Source of the DNA: Xanthomonas albilineans
GTDB lineage: Bacteria; Pseudomonadota; Gammaproteobacteria; Xanthomonadales; Xanthomonadaceae
Assembly: GCF_002939705.1 (NCBI RefSeq)
Contig: NZ_MDCB01000014.1
Span: 46,585-110,584 of the forward strand
DNA length: 64,000 bases
Reading direction: 5' to 3'
Both the position numbers and the translations under genes were made by a program. Positions within the stretch are counted from its first letter, which is position 1. The number at the start of each line of letters is the position of its first letter. The notes under the pieces were generated by a model. The model made no database searches. It had not been told where the DNA came from and saw only the letters and a program-made list of their open reading frames with translations. Shown here one piece after another: positions 49,368-59,862 of the stretch.

Positions 49368-51473
49368 TTAGTTCGAACGCGTGGCGCAGAAGCCGAGTGT
49401 GGTGGTTTGCTGAGGGTCCACGTAACGGTTCCAATCCATACCACTGACTTGGAGGGATTGGACGGCGCCGGAGGCATCGGTATTAGGCGTCCACATGCCA
49501 CTCCATAGATTGATATTGCTACTGCTGACCTTGCCGAGAATTGGCACAGTGATGTTCCACTGGGCTTTGGTGCTGCCTCTCTTATTGGTCACCGAGATGG
49601 TTTCGCAATAGCCGGCACCCCAGTCGCTATTGACGGTGTACTGGACGTCGAAGGGATTGGCGGTGGAGCCGCCGCCACCTGTGGAGCCGCCACCACCCGT
49701 GGAGCCGCCACCACCCGTGGAGCCGCCACCACCTGTGGAGCCGCCACCACCTGTGGAGCCGCCGCCACCTGTGGAGCCGCCGCCACCCGTGGAGCCGCCA
49801 CCACCCGTGGAGCCGCCACCACCCGTGGAGCCGCCGCCGCCTGTGGAGCCGCCGCCACCCGTGGAGCCGCCGCCACCTGTGGAGCCGCCGCCACCCGTGG
49901 AGCCGCCGCCACCCGTGGAGCCGCCGCCACCCGTGGAGCCGCCACCACCCGTGGAGCCGCCGCCACCTGTGGAGCCGCCGCCACCCGTGGAGCCGCCACC
50001 ACCCGTGGAGCCGCCGCCACCTGTGGAGCCGCCACCACCCGTGGAGCCGCCACCACCCGTGGAGCCGCCGCCGCCGGTGCTACCACCGCTAGTGGAACCG
50101 GGGATCGCCGGATAGGCGTTCTGGACCAGCATGACGAACTGATTGTGGAACCATCCGCCAGAGATCGGGGAATTGGGCAGTGCGCCTGTCAACACACCAT
50201 CCGGTGTTGTGTATCTCTCATCGCACATCCCATCAGCGCCTTTGCCTTGATCGTTCGGGATGTATCTGCTGGAGCCGTCCGAGACGCCGGGCTCTTTGAT
50301 GTGAACAAAAGCATCCACATGTGGGAGAGGTGCGGTAGTCGGAGGCGCGCCCATGCCTGCTCCACTTGGATTGCACCAATTGCCACGAGCAAGGCGTTGA
50401 TCCACACGACCGGAATTGACATACGTGTTGACATCGTTTCCGCTGGCGGATGTCGGGCGATTGGGGCCGCCCCAGCCGTTGCGGCTGGTGTCGATGAGGA
50501 ATCCGATCTGGCTTGACCAACCTGCGGAAACGAAGTTGTTATATAGCGTTTGCACATAATGGTTTTCGTCGAAAATGGGATTCCATTGGTAGAACGAGGA
50601 CGATCTGAGCGGCTGCCCACCCACATTCATATCGGAGTTTGGTAGGTTCGGTTCGGTGGTTGGCGTCGTATTTGCGGTATTGGTGGCAAACCCATCGATA
50701 CTGGCAAGGCCCGCCGTGGTGTCTTGAAAGATCCGAGTATACAGAGGGATGGTTTTGTCCATATTGTTGGGCCATCCCAGCCAGCCGCTATGCGCGATAT
50801 CCAGATAATTGTATGTATTTGGAATCGCATGAAGCTTATTGATGGCGTATTTGATGGCGGCTTCGTAAATGCCTGTGGAGGAGGCTTGGCCGCAGGCCGG
50901 GGTGCTCAAGTTGGTGACGAGGTTCGGCAAGCTGTCTGGTTCGACAACGTTGACGATGCGCAAATCTTTGTATTGTGGATCTGCTAGGATCCCGGCGATG
51001 ACATCGATATATTCAGTTTTGTAGCGGGCCAGCGCGTCTTGTGTCAAAGGCAGCTCGCCATTGGAGGACAGTGCGTGGCAGTCGCGTCCAGGCATGTCAT
51101 AAATGACAAGTCCGACTAGCATGGTCTGGCCGGCTTTTTTCTGCGCCAGGGCGGAATTCAGATGATCTCTCAGGCCAAGCAGCCCAGCGTTTTTAGTGCC
51201 GCCATAGATTGCGCCGATCGAGTCGAGCCAGACGAAGGTTTGGTAAGTCTTGGCCGTTTGCATTTTTGCGATCAGCGTAGGGTCGCTGACCTTCGCAATC
51301 GACGAGTCGATATCCACGGTGTAGTCTGGATTCACATAACTGGTCGCGCCGACGAACGGGTTGTCTACACGAGATTGAGCGTGAGCGGACAGGCTGGACA
51401 GTAGGCATACGCTCAATAATGACGCAGTCGCTTTGTATTTCAAGCGATTACCGGTGGATTTAGATGTTTTCAT
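49368..51473 (-). CDS. cbsA: Secreted GH6 cellobiohydrolase with CBM2 (CbsA/CbhA type)
   Basis: 701 aa. Sec signal peptide ending around AHA-Q (residue 32). The GH6 catalytic domain spans about 35-455: IYDMPGRDCHAL carries the catalytic acid Asp, VVEPDSLPNLVTN the second conserved Asp, and HIKEPGVSDG is typical of exo-acting members. A 23-copy GGGGST linker joins it to a C-terminal CBM2 (about 605-701; WGAGYCETISVTN, W-containing binding face, paired Cys). It releases cellobiose from cellulose chain ends outside the cell, probably exported by the type II system. In Xanthomonas this gene is tied to xylem colonisation. Base composition is clearly more AT-rich than the flanks. Confidence 0.95.
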   Translation of the reverse strand: MKTSKSTGNRLKYKATASLLSVCLLSSLSAHAQSRVDNPFVGATSYVNPDYTVDIDSSIAKVSDPTLIAKMQTAKTYQTFVWLDSIGAIYGGTKNAGLLGLRDHLNSALAQKKAGQTMLVGLVIYDMPGRDCHALSSNGELPLTQDALARYKTEYIDVIAGILADPQYKDLRIVNVVEPDSLPNLVTNLSTPACGQASSTGIYEAAIKYAINKLHAIPNTYNYLDIAHSGWLGWPNNMDKTIPLYTRIFQDTTAGLASIDGFATNTANTTPTTEPNLPNSDMNVGGQPLRSSSFYQWNPIFDENHYVQTLYNNFVSAGWSSQIGFLIDTSRNGWGGPNRPTSASGNDVNTYVNSGRVDQRLARGNWCNPSGAGMGAPPTTAPLPHVDAFVHIKEPGVSDGSSRYIPNDQGKGADGMCDERYTTPDGVLTGALPNSPISGGWFHNQFVMLVQNAYPAIPGSTSGGSTGGGGSTGGGGSTGGGGSTGGGGSTGGGGSTGGGGSTGGGGSTGGGGSTGGGGSTGGGGSTGGGGSTGGGGSTGGGGSTGGGGSTGGGGSTGGGGSTGGGGSTGGGGSTGGGGSTGGGGSTGGGGSTGGGGSTGGGGSTANPFDVQYTVNSDWGAGYCETISVTNKRGSTKAQWNITVPILGKVSSSNINLWSGMWTPNTDASGAVQSLQVSGMDWNRYVDPQQTTTLGFCATRSN
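49663..50076 (-). repeat. 23 tandem 18-bp units encoding the GGGGST linker of CbsA
   Basis: 414 bases of near-identical 18-mers, differing only at silent third positions (CCGCCA/CCGCCG, CCACCT/CCACCC). They encode the glycine-serine/threonine linker between the catalytic domain and the CBM. The array should be prone to slippage and copy-number change, always in multiples of six residues. Confidence 0.95.
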
Positions 51474-52312
51474 CGTCGTCTCTCTATTTTAAGGTGTTAT
51501 AAGGGTTGTTATTTATTGCGAGCATGGCGTAGCGCTTTGGCTGTTTCGATCACTTTTTGGATGACCCCCTTAGCGATTGGTGTGTAGAGGAATAAAATTT
51601 TGGCGTAGCAGTCCCCGAAGCGCAGCCGATAAATGGATCGGGCAGCCCTGGTCAGTTGGATGTTTTGTATTCAGTCGTTTCTTAGGAAACTATTAAGATG
51701 AACGAACAATCTGCTGTTATTCGCTTTACTGGCTCTCAAGAAAAAAGTGGATAGACCGCTGATGCGGGTCATCGCCGGAGACGCGTATCGTCACCAGGGT
51801 GTTTTCGGGATGAGTTTCTCTTTGTGCTACCAAATATGCTTTTGAGAAGAGGCATCAATGCGGCAAGTGAACAAGAGAAGCGGGCCTACATGTCACGAGG
51901 CTTTAATGCCTTGCTTGTTTCGAGCAGAAGATCAATTTCGAGATGCTGCATTCTGTGAGCAGGCTCAAGGAATGAATTAAGCTTGAATACAAACTGATGA
52001 AGTGCTTATCAGTTACCCAAAATAATGTGACGCCAGATACCGAACGAGTGGCGCAATACATGTTTACTGGTGAAACCTTTACGCTAAATCGGGGCCCGAT
52101 AATGCTTACCCTTGCGTAAGTGCGCAAACGGCCAGGTGTGAAAATACCTCTCCGGCGTCGCTGCAGCGAAGAAAGGATGGGCCGCGCGACCGCAATTTGC
52201 GCCAGTGACTATCGGATGGAGACGAGCTGGATGTCAGGGGATTGCTTGCACAGTGCAAGGCGTTTCAGGCGCTGTTTTGACAGGCTTGCTGCCATGCCGC
52301 GTGTGCGTCAGC
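51474..52312. other. 839-base AT-rich region upstream of cbsA without a gene
   Basis: Divergent of nothing: it lies between the cbsA start and the stop of the OGT-like gene (both minus strand). It is far more AT-rich than the surroundings up to about 52,090. Short frames lack similarity or ribosome binding sites. It should contain the cbsA promoter and may be residue of acquired DNA. I found no clear PIP-box or CRP/Clp palindrome. Confidence 0.5.
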
Positions 52313-54022
52313 TCACGCGGCATGGCGCCACCCATGCTCACGCGCCACTGCGCGCAGGAGTGCGGCGAAATCTGCGGCAAAGCCTTGCATGTCGAACAGG
52401 CCGCTGCTTGCGCGGCGTTGCCGCAAGCGTTCGCGTAGGACGTGCAGCGCGCTCGGGTCGCGTCCCAGGCGCACCGCCGTGGCGATGAAGGCGTCATCGT
52501 CGACCACGTTCATGTCATCCATGTCTAGGTGGTGGTTGAGGCTGCCGGCCACGCGTGCGGCGAAAGTGTTGCCGGGGCAGGTGAGCACTGGGCAGCCGGC
52601 CCACAGTGCGTCGGAGGCGGTGGTGTGTGCGTTATAGGGATATGTATCTAGAAAAAGATCGGCATGCCGGTAGCGTGACAGGTATTCGGGGTGCGCCAGT
52701 TTTGGCATGAAGCGTAAGCGTGTCGGTTCCAGATCGGCTTTGCATGCGGCCTCGCGTAGCCGCGCATCCGCTTGGCCGGGACCTGACAGCAGCCAGAGCA
52801 CGCTGTCCGGCACCTGACGCAGCACCGCCAGCATCCGTGCCATGCTGCGTGGACTCAGTTTGTAGCTGTTGTTGAAGCAGCAAAACACGGTACCCGCTTC
52901 GGGCAGGCCGCAGTCGTGCCGCGACGGCGGGGTTCCCACGTGGCGGGTGGTGTCGGATGGCTGGAATGCACGCGTTAGCCGCAGGACCCGCTCGCTGTAA
53001 TGTGCAGTGAGTGGTGGTGGCAAGGCGTAGCCATCAGCGATGACGTAGTCCATCCATGGCGCGCCCGATGTACCAGGGTAGGCGAGCCAGTTGATCTGCA
53101 CGGGTGCCGGACGCAGCGCCAGCACCTCGGGCGTGCCGCCGCCGCCCCAGCCGCGCAGATCGAGCAGTACGTCGATGCCGGTTTCGCGGATACGCTGGGC
53201 GATCGTGCGATGCGCTTGCGCGATCACGCTGTGCCAGGTGTGCGCCGCCGCCTGCAGGCGGGCGCGGATTGTGCTGCGGTCCTCGCCGTTCAGGGCGAAC
53301 AAATGTATCTGTAGGTCCGCATGCGCGCGCAGGTGTTCGAACAGGGCCACGGTCAGCAGGCCGGTGGGATGGGCGCCGAACCCGTTGGACAGAAAGCCGA
53401 TCCGTAGCGGGCCGTGTTGGCGCACCGCCGTGGTCGGCAGCGGCGTCAGCGTGCGTGCCAGCGCCTCGGCGCGGTTGCGCGCGCAGCGCAGTTGCTCGGC
53501 CGGGGCGGCGTCCTCGTTGAGGAAGGCGAACGGTTCGATCGTCGGATGTCCCTGGCGCACGGCGGCACGGACTTGCTGCGACAGCGCGTCGAGATCGCGC
53601 CAGTCGCACAGTTTGCGTCGCCAGTTGAGCAAGTGCGCGACAATCGACGGTTCCTGCGGCAGCAGCGCATACGCATGCGCATAGGCATGGGCGGCGTCTT
53701 CCGCCTCGCCGTTGTCTTCCAGGGCGTGGCCCAGCCACAGGGCGATGCCGGGATGTTGCGGAGCTTGGTGCAGTGCCAGGCGCAAGGCGTGCGCGGCGTC
53801 GGCATGGCGGCCCTGGGTCCAGCGCACCCGGCCCAGCCGCGCCAGAGCCTCCGGATGGCCTGGACGCAGTTGCAGCGCGCGTAGCGCGGCATGTTCGCCA
53901 GCGGCGATGGCGCCGGCGCCGAGTTCGGCATCGGCCAGCATCACCCAGGCGAGGAAATCCTGCGGGTCGCGTCTTACCGTCTCGCGCAGGTGGCGCAGTG
54001 CGTCGGCGTCGCCGCCGCTCAT
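52313..54022 (-). CDS. TPR-containing O-GlcNAc-transferase-like glycosyltransferase (GT41, XcOGT type)
   Basis: 569 aa. N-terminal TPR-like helices (residues 1-135; VMLADAELGAGAIAAGEHAALRAL, in outline) are followed by the GT41 two-lobe domain. His218 (GAHPTG) and Lys388 (CFNNSYKLSP), with DLFLDTYPYNAHTTASDALWAG binding UDP, are at the positions described for the X. campestris OGT homologue, whose structure has been used as a model for human OGT. The acceptor in bacteria is unknown. It starts 22 bases after prfA, in the place where prmC usually sits. Confidence 0.93.
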   Translation of the reverse strand: MSGGDADALRHLRETVRRDPQDFLAWVMLADAELGAGAIAAGEHAALRALQLRPGHPEALARLGRVRWTQGRHADAAHALRLALHQAPQHPGIALWLGHALEDNGEAEDAAHAYAHAYALLPQEPSIVAHLLNWRRKLCDWRDLDALSQQVRAAVRQGHPTIEPFAFLNEDAAPAEQLRCARNRAEALARTLTPLPTTAVRQHGPLRIGFLSNGFGAHPTGLLTVALFEHLRAHADLQIHLFALNGEDRSTIRARLQAAAHTWHSVIAQAHRTIAQRIRETGIDVLLDLRGWGGGGTPEVLALRPAPVQINWLAYPGTSGAPWMDYVIADGYALPPPLTAHYSERVLRLTRAFQPSDTTRHVGTPPSRHDCGLPEAGTVFCCFNNSYKLSPRSMARMLAVLRQVPDSVLWLLSGPGQADARLREAACKADLEPTRLRFMPKLAHPEYLSRYRHADLFLDTYPYNAHTTASDALWAGCPVLTCPGNTFAARVAGSLNHHLDMDDMNVVDDDAFIATAVRLGRDPSALHVLRERLRQRRASSGLFDMQGFAADFAALLRAVAREHGWRHAA

Positions 54023-54044
54023 GTGCGTGCCGGTGCGCGGCGGT

Positions 54045-55130
54045 TCACGCGCTGTCGCTCAGCCGCGCCAGTGCGTCGACTTGGTGCTCGTGGCTCAGGC
54101 GTTCGATCAGCGCATCGAGATCGCCTTCGATCACATGCGGCAGGTCGTACAGGGTCAGGCCCTCGACGCGGTGGTCGGTGATACGGCCCTGCGGGAAGTT
54201 GTAGGTGCGGATGCGCTGGCTGCGGTCGCCGCTGCCGACCTGAAGCTTGCGGTCCTGTGCCTCGGCCGCGGCCTGCTTGTTGCGTTCGGCATCGAGCAAC
54301 TGCGCCTTGAGTCGTTTCAGCGCCTTGTCGCGGTTGGCGTGCTGGCTGCGTTCGGTCTGGCACTCCACCACCACGCCACTGGGTACGTGGGTGATGCGAA
54401 TCGCCGATTCGGTCTTGTTGACGTGCTGGCCGCCGGCGCCGGAGGAGCGGAATGTGTCGATCTTCAGGTCGGCTGGATTGACCGCGATCTCTTCCACGTC
54501 GTCGGCTTCGGGGATGATCGCCACCGTCGCCGCGGAGGTGTGGATGCGTCCCTGCGATTCGGTGGCCGGCACGCGTTGCACGCGGTGGGTGCCGGATTCG
54601 AACTTCAATTTGGAGTAAGCGCCGCGACCGACGATGCGTGCGACGATTTCCTTGTAGCCGCCGTGTTCGCCGGGGTTGTCCGATTCCACTTCCACTTTCC
54701 ATCCCTGGCGCTCGGCGTAGCGCGCGTACATGCGGAACAGGTCGCCGGCGAAGATCGCGGCTTCGTCGCCGCCGGTGCCGGCGCGCACTTCCAAGAACAG
54801 GTTGCCGTCGTCGCGTGGGTCGCGCGGGACCAGCAGCAGCGCCAGCTGTGCATCCAGGTCGGCCAGATGGGCCTGCGCGGCGGCGATTTCTTCCTCGGCC
54901 AGTTCGCGCAGTTCCGGATCGGCACGCATCGCTTCGGCGGAGGCAAGATCGGCCATGGCGGCGGTTTCCTCGGCCAATGCCGTGGCGACCGGCTGTAGTT
55001 GCGCGAATTCGCGCGAGTAGTCGCGGAAGCGCTGGTGATCGCTCACCACTTCGGGGTCGGAGAGCAGGCGTTCGAGTTCTTCGCGACGCTCGGCCAGCGC
55101 CTCCAGCTTACGGCGCAGGGTCGGTGTCAT
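54045..55130 (-). CDS. prfA: Peptide chain release factor 1
   Basis: 361 aa. Class I release factor with the stop-codon recognition PAT motif at 188-190 (RVPATES), specific for RF1, and the catalytic GGQ at 233-235 ([13 protein letters not shown]). It reads UAA and UAG. Its Gln235 is the target of PrmC, encoded at 29.6 kb. The start overlaps the end of hemA by 23 bases, the usual hemA-prfA coupling of gammaproteobacteria. Confidence 0.98.
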   Translation of the reverse strand: MTPTLRRKLEALAERREELERLLSDPEVVSDHQRFRDYSREFAQLQPVATALAEETAAMADLASAEAMRADPELRELAEEEIAAAQAHLADLDAQLALLLVPRDPRDDGNLFLEVRAGTGGDEAAIFAGDLFRMYARYAERQGWKVEVESDNPGEHGGYKEIVARIVGRGAYSKLKFESGTHRVQRVPATESQGRIHTSAATVAIIPEADDVEEIAVNPADLKIDTFRSSGAGGQHVNKTESAIRITHVPSGVVVECQTERSQHANRDKALKRLKAQLLDAERNKQAAAEAQDRKLQVGSGDRSQRIRTYNFPQGRITDHRVEGLTLYDLPHVIEGDLDALIERLSHEHQVDALARLSDSA

Positions 55131-56391
55131 CGGGTTTCAGCAGTGGGTGGAAGTAGCCCGGTTTTTCCGGGAACAGGCGTTCGGCGGCGCGTGCCAATTC
55201 GCTATCGCCGCGCAGCGCTTCTGCGCGCAGCGCCGCGGTGGGCGGGTGCAGCAGCCGGTTGGTCAGGGTGTTGGCGAGGAAATCCAGTACCTCTTCGGCC
55301 GGTTTGCCGTGCGCCAGTTGTTGCCGCGCTTTGGCCAGTACGTCGTCGCGGGTGCTGTCGCCATGCGCGCGCAGGCGCTTGAGTGGCGCCTGACGGGTGC
55401 TGGCCTGCAGCGTCTCCATGTAGCGCACGACCTGCAGGTCGATGATCGCCTCGGCGGCCTGGGCCGCTTCGCGCCGGCCGCGGCGGTTGTCCTCGACCGC
55501 GCGTTCCAGGTCGTCCACGGTATACAGATAGGCGTCGGCCAGCTCGGCCACGTCGGTCGCGATATCTCGTGGTACCGCCAGGTCGAACAACAGCATCGGT
55601 TTGTGCTTGCGCGCGCGCAGCGCCTGCTCGACCTGCACCCGCGTGATCACCGGCGCGGGCGCGGCGGTGGCCGAGAACACCACGTCGGCCTCGTGCAGAT
55701 GCCGTTCCAGTTCGCTCAGTGGTAGTGCCACGCCACCGTGGCGACTGGCCAGCTCCTGGGCGTGGGCAAGCGTGCGGTTGGCGATCAGCAGGCGCTGCAC
55801 GCGGCCTTCGCTGAGGTGCTTGGCGGTCAGTTCGATGGTTTCGCCAGCGCCGACCAGTAGCACGGTCGATTCGTTGAGCCGGGCGAAAGCGTCTTGTGCC
55901 AGGCGCACCGCGGTCGAGGCCACCGAGACCGGATTGGCGCCGACACGCGTATCGGTGCGGGCGCGCTTGGCGACGGCGAAGGTCTGTTGGAACAGCCGAT
56001 CCAGACGGTTGCCCATCGCCCCGTGTTCGCGCGCCAGTGCCCAGGCATCCTTGACCTGACCCAGGATCTGCGGTTCGCCCAGGACCATGGAATCCAGCCC
56101 GGTGGCGACGCGGAACAGATGCCGCACCGCGTCCGCGTCCTGGTGTTGGTACAGATGACTGTGCAGGTCGGCGGCGTGCGAATTCAGCCAATCGGCCAGC
56201 TGCTGCGCGTCGTCGGTGATCGCGTACAGCTCGGTGCGGTTGCAGGTGGACAGCAGTGCCGCTTCGGTCACCTCGGGCAGAGCGCGCAGCGATTGCAGCG
56301 CGTGCGGGAGTGCATCGCCAGCGAATGCCACCCGTTCGCGCAGGTCGACCGGCGCGGTCTGATGGTTCAATCCGAGCACCCACAACGTCAT
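55108..56391 (-). CDS. hemA: Glutamyl-tRNA reductase
   Basis: 427 aa. The catalytic Cys50 lies in [29 protein letters not shown] and the NADPH-binding [17 protein letters not shown] follow. It reduces glutamyl-tRNA to glutamate-1-semialdehyde, the first committed step of tetrapyrrole synthesis. It heads the hemA-prfA-OGT operon and is divergent from the TPR-lolB-ispE operon across a 66-base promoter region, the E. coli arrangement. Confidence 0.97.
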   Translation of the reverse strand: MTLWVLGLNHQTAPVDLRERVAFAGDALPHALQSLRALPEVTEAALLSTCNRTELYAITDDAQQLADWLNSHAADLHSHLYQHQDADAVRHLFRVATGLDSMVLGEPQILGQVKDAWALAREHGAMGNRLDRLFQQTFAVAKRARTDTRVGANPVSVASTAVRLAQDAFARLNESTVLLVGAGETIELTAKHLSEGRVQRLLIANRTLAHAQELASRHGGVALPLSELERHLHEADVVFSATAAPAPVITRVQVEQALRARKHKPMLLFDLAVPRDIATDVAELADAYLYTVDDLERAVEDNRRGRREAAQAAEAIIDLQVVRYMETLQASTRQAPLKRLRAHGDSTRDDVLAKARQQLAHGKPAEEVLDFLANTLTNRLLHPPTAALRAEALRGDSELARAAERLFPEKPGYFHPLLKPDDTDPAP

Positions 56392-56457
56392 CTGTTCAGT
56401 CGCTTGCGATAAGCTGCTGGCTATTCAGGGCCCCATTTTACGGCCCGGCCGCTTCCG

Positions 56458-58128
56458 ATGCCCGCATTGATTCGCATCCGTACCTTTTTGCTGCTGTCCG
56501 TCATCGCCGTTGTGGCGGCGCCGGTCGGCGCCAAGCCCGCGCGCCCGGAGCAGGGCGTGCTGACCCCGGTGCTGGCCGGCGAGTTCGCGCTGCAGGCCGG
56601 GCAACTGGCCGATGCCACGCGCTGGTATCTGCAGGCGGCCAACGACAGTCCTGGCGATGTTGGCCTGGCCGAGCGCGCCACCCGCATCGCGATGCTGGCC
56701 AACGACAGCAAGGCGGCGGCGCAGGCCCTGGCGTTGTGGCGGCAGCGCGCGCCCGCCTCGTTGGCGATGCGTAGTGCCGAGGCCGCGCTGGCGCTGCGCG
56801 GCGGCAATTTGCATCAGGCGCGGAGTCTGCTGGTGGCGCTGTTGCGCGACAAAGATCCGCGTGGTTGGCGCTTCGCCTTGATGGCGCTGGCCAGTGGTAA
56901 CCGCGATCCGGAGGTGGCGGCGAAAGCATTGGACCAATTGCTCGATGCCAATGCCATTCCTAATCAGCTCGAAGCCTGGCAGGAGTTCGGCCGACTGGCG
57001 CTGCGACTGGAACAACCCAAGCTGGCCGAACGCATCGTCGACCAATTGGTCAAGCGCTTCCCGTCCGAGCCACGGGTGGCGCTGTTGCATGCCACCCAAT
57101 TGCAGCAGGCGGGCAAGGTCGAACAGGCGCGCGCGTTGTTGCAGGGCGTGGAGCCGAAGGTGGCGATGGATCCGGAGCTGCGCGCTGCGCTGGCCTATGC
57201 CTACGATGCGATCGGCGATACCGCCAGCGCGGCACGGGTGCTGGCGCTAGGGCCGCAGAGCACGGAGAACTACGGTTTGCGCGCTTCGATGCTGTCCAAG
57301 CTACAGGACGACGTGGCGTTGACCGCGCTGTACGACGAGTTGCGCAAGGGGGCGAACCGGCCCGATCCCGAACGGCGGCTGTTGCTCGGCAAGATCGCCG
57401 AATTCCTCAAGCGCAACCAGGAAGCGGTGGACTGGTATCGTGGCGTGCCGAGCGGTCCCATGCGCAGCGAGGCGCGTTTGCGCATGGCCGATGCGCTGTA
57501 TGGTCTGGGGCAGAAGGACGCCGCATTCGCCGAGGCGCGCGCGTTGCAGGACGATGCCAATGCCGATGATGCCGCGCGCCGCGACGCCTACGTGCTGGAG
57601 GCGGAATTGCGCCAGCGTAGCGGCGACGATGCTGGCGAACTACAAGTGTTCGAACGTGGCCTGGCCGCATATCCGGACGACAATGCGTTGTTGTACGCGC
57701 GTGGACTGGCCTGGGAGCGCCGCGACCGCATCGACCGCGCCGAGGCCGATTTACGCAAGATCCTGGTCACCGAGCCGGACAACGTGGCCGCGTTGAACGC
57801 CCTTGGCTACACCCTGGCCGATCGCACCAAGCGTTACCGCGAAGCGCTGGAGTTGATCGATCGCGCACGCACCGCCGATCCGGACAATGCCGCGATCATC
57901 GACAGCTACGGTTGGGTGTTGTACCGACTCGGCAAGACCCAGGAAGCGCTTGTGCAACTGCGTCGCGCCTGGAGCCTACTGAAGGATCCGGAGATCGCCG
58001 CGCACATCGGCCAGTTACTGTGGGAGCAGGGGAAGCACGAGGAAGCCAATACGTATTTCGAAGCGGCGCGTAAGCTCGACCCGAACAATCGCGCGTTGCA
58101 GCGGGCGATGGAAAAGGCGGTTCCATGA
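56458..58128 (+). CDS. Exported TPR protein upstream of lolB
   Basis: 556 aa. The N-terminus has a signal peptide ([15 protein letters not shown], cleavage near residue 25). The rest is tetratricopeptide repeats, clearest toward the C-terminus ([61 protein letters not shown]). Probably periplasmic. It shares a 4-base overlap with lolB, so a link to outer membrane biogenesis is suggested by context. Its partner is unknown. Confidence 0.88.
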   Translation: MPALIRIRTFLLLSVIAVVAAPVGAKPARPEQGVLTPVLAGEFALQAGQLADATRWYLQAANDSPGDVGLAERATRIAMLANDSKAAAQALALWRQRAPASLAMRSAEAALALRGGNLHQARSLLVALLRDKDPRGWRFALMALASGNRDPEVAAKALDQLLDANAIPNQLEAWQEFGRLALRLEQPKLAERIVDQLVKRFPSEPRVALLHATQLQQAGKVEQARALLQGVEPKVAMDPELRAALAYAYDAIGDTASAARVLALGPQSTENYGLRASMLSKLQDDVALTALYDELRKGANRPDPERRLLLGKIAEFLKRNQEAVDWYRGVPSGPMRSEARLRMADALYGLGQKDAAFAEARALQDDANADDAARRDAYVLEAELRQRSGDDAGELQVFERGLAAYPDDNALLYARGLAWERRDRIDRAEADLRKILVTEPDNVAALNALGYTLADRTKRYREALELIDRARTADPDNAAIIDSYGWVLYRLGKTQEALVQLRRAWSLLKDPEIAAHIGQLLWEQGKHEEANTYFEAARKLDPNNRALQRAMEKAVP

Positions 58129-58775
58129 AGGCGCTGTTGTGCGCTGCATGGGGTGTGCTGGCGGTCCTTGCGTTGGCTGGTTGTGCAGGGGTGCAGTCGC
58201 GTCCGCCGGCGCCGGTCGTCGGTGCGCCCGATATGGCCGCGCGGCAGGCGGAAAAGGCCCGTGCGCAATGGTTGCAGGCACAGCCGAACTGGTCGTTCCA
58301 GGGGCGCGTCGCCGTCAGCAACGGGCGTAACGGCGGCAGTGGACGCATCGACTGGGCCCAGCACGGGCGCGGCTACGACGTGCAGCTCAGCGCGCCGGTG
58401 ACCCGGCAGAGCTGGCGCTTGCGCGGCGATAGCCAATCCGGGGCGGGGCGCCTGGACGGCCTGGAGGGTGGGGTGCGTGCCGGCGAGGATGCGCAGCAGG
58501 TATTGCTGCAGGCGACCGGTTGGGAGATTCCGGTCAATTTGCTGCCCGATTGGGTGCGTGGCCTAGTGGCGCGCAATGCACGGGCGCCCGAGCGGCTCGA
58601 CGACGACGCGCAGGGACGTCCACATCTGCTGCGGCAGATGGGGTGGGACATCGAGTTCCAGGAGTGGTATCCGCCTGCTGCGGGGCGTCCGCCGCTGCCA
58701 CGGCGCATCGAAGCGCGCAGCGGGGATGCCAAGGTGCGGCTGCTGGTCGATCAATGGGACATTCCGGCGTCATGA
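58125..58775 (+). CDS. lolB: Outer-membrane lipoprotein receptor LolB
   Basis: 216 aa. Lipoprotein signal with LALAGC (Cys20). The mature LolB fold is recognisable through [37 protein letters not shown] and LLPDWVRGL. It accepts lipoproteins from LolA and inserts them in the outer membrane. It overlaps the upstream TPR gene (ATGA) and the downstream ispE by 4 bases, so all three are translationally coupled. Confidence 0.94.
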   Translation: MKALLCAAWGVLAVLALAGCAGVQSRPPAPVVGAPDMAARQAEKARAQWLQAQPNWSFQGRVAVSNGRNGGSGRIDWAQHGRGYDVQLSAPVTRQSWRLRGDSQSGAGRLDGLEGGVRAGEDAQQVLLQATGWEIPVNLLPDWVRGLVARNARAPERLDDDAQGRPHLLRQMGWDIEFQEWYPPAAGRPPLPRRIEARSGDAKVRLLVDQWDIPAS

Positions 58776-59635
58776 TCCAGGCGTCGGACGGGGGCTGGTC
58801 GTATTGGCCGGCCCCGGCGAAGCTGAACCTGTTTCTCCAGATCACGGGCCGCCGTGCCGACGGTTATCACCAGTTGCAGACCGTGTTCCGCCTGCTCGAT
58901 TGGGGCGACACGGTGTCTGTGCGGCCGCGCGCCGACGGCGTGGTGGCGCGCATCGGCCCTTCCGTGGCCGGTGTCGCCGAGGCCGACGATCTACTGGTGC
59001 GGGCGGCCATTTTGCTGCAAAAAGAAGCCAAGATCGCCAAAGGGGTGGATATTCGCGTCGAAAAGCGGATTCCTGCCGGCGGCGGTTTTGGTGGCGGATC
59101 GTCGGATGCGGCCACGGTGTTGGTCGCGCTGAACGCGCTGTGGGGCGCCGGTCTGGATGAAGACGCACTGGCCCGGTTGGGGCTGTCGCTGGGCGCTGAC
59201 GTGCCGGTGTTCGTGCGCGGCCACGACGCCTGGGCCGAAGGCATTGGCGAGCGCTTGACCCCGATCGCGTTGCCTCCGGCCTGGTATGTCCTGGTCGATC
59301 CGGGCGTTCATGTGCCCACCGCGGCCCTGTTTCAGTCTGCGGATTTGACGCGGGATGCTGTGCCCGCGAAAATAGCCGACTTCGTTTCAGGTTTCCTGCT
59401 CGGGAATGCGTTCGAGCCGGTCCTGCTTCGCCGCGAACCCGCTGTCCAGGCGGCGTTCCAGGCGCTGGCCCGGATCGGAACGCCGCGCTTGACCGGATCG
59501 GGAAGCGGTTGTTTCGTCGAGTTCGCCGATCGCGCCGCCGCACAGCGTGCGCTGGCGGACTTGCCGAACGGGATGCGCGCCTGGGTGGCAGGCGGCGTGG
59601 CTCGCTCGCCGCTGCTCGACGCGCTGGAGGTTTGA
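58772..59635 (+). CDS. ispE: 4-diphosphocytidyl-2-C-methyl-D-erythritol kinase
   Basis: 287 aa from the ATG at 58772, overlapping the lolB stop. GHMP kinase: the N-terminal [21 protein letters not shown], the ATP loop [17 protein letters not shown], and [12 protein letters not shown] near the C-terminus. It phosphorylates CDP-ME in the MEP isoprenoid pathway. Followed 12 bases later by a tRNA-Gln gene that is probably co-transcribed. Confidence 0.97.
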   Translation: MIQASDGGWSYWPAPAKLNLFLQITGRRADGYHQLQTVFRLLDWGDTVSVRPRADGVVARIGPSVAGVAEADDLLVRAAILLQKEAKIAKGVDIRVEKRIPAGGGFGGGSSDAATVLVALNALWGAGLDEDALARLGLSLGADVPVFVRGHDAWAEGIGERLTPIALPPAWYVLVDPGVHVPTAALFQSADLTRDAVPAKIADFVSGFLLGNAFEPVLLRREPAVQAAFQALARIGTPRLTGSGSGCFVEFADRAAAQRALADLPNGMRAWVAGGVARSPLLDALEV

Positions 59636-59647
59636 CAGGTTTTACGC

Positions 59648-59724
59648 AGGGGCGTCGCCAAGAGGCCCAAGGCACCAGGTTTTGATCCTGGCATTCGTAG
59701 GTTCGAATCCTACCGCCCCTGCCA
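59648..59724 (+). tRNA. tRNA-Gln (TTG)
   Basis: 77 bases including the encoded CCA. Acceptor stem AGGGGCG pairs with CGCCCCT. The anticodon loop TTTTGAT has anticodon TTG. The T arm contains GGTTCGAATCC. It sits between ispE and prs. Frames that run through it are artefacts. Confidence 0.97.
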
Positions 59725-59862
59725 TTGATGCGAGTCTCTCGCAAGGTCCGGCACATTCGTGTGCGTGGATGCAACAGGCGAAGCGTGGTTTCGCCTGGGT
59801 TTCTCCAGTGTTACATCGCTATTTTCGCCACACGCTTTTTGCCGCCACCCGAGTGATTTCTC

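Noticed and set aside
49663..50076. Regular short repeats considered as a CRISPR array
   Set aside because: The units are contiguous 18-mers with no spacers and lie inside a coding sequence.
49589..50115. Open frames of VEPPPP repeats and AAPRVVA repeats across the cbsA linker
   Set aside because: They are other-frame readings of an 18-bp tandem repeat, which cannot generate stops. Only the GGGGST frame joins two recognisable domains.
51903..52127. 74-aa minus-strand frame in the cbsA upstream region
   Set aside because: AT-rich non-coding context without a Shine-Dalgarno, and the sequence is not recognisable.
51474..52312. Search for a PIP box (TTCGC-N15-TTCGC) or a CRP/Clp dyad upstream of cbsA
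   Set aside because: I found no correctly spaced pair. A lone TTCGC near 51720 is not enough.
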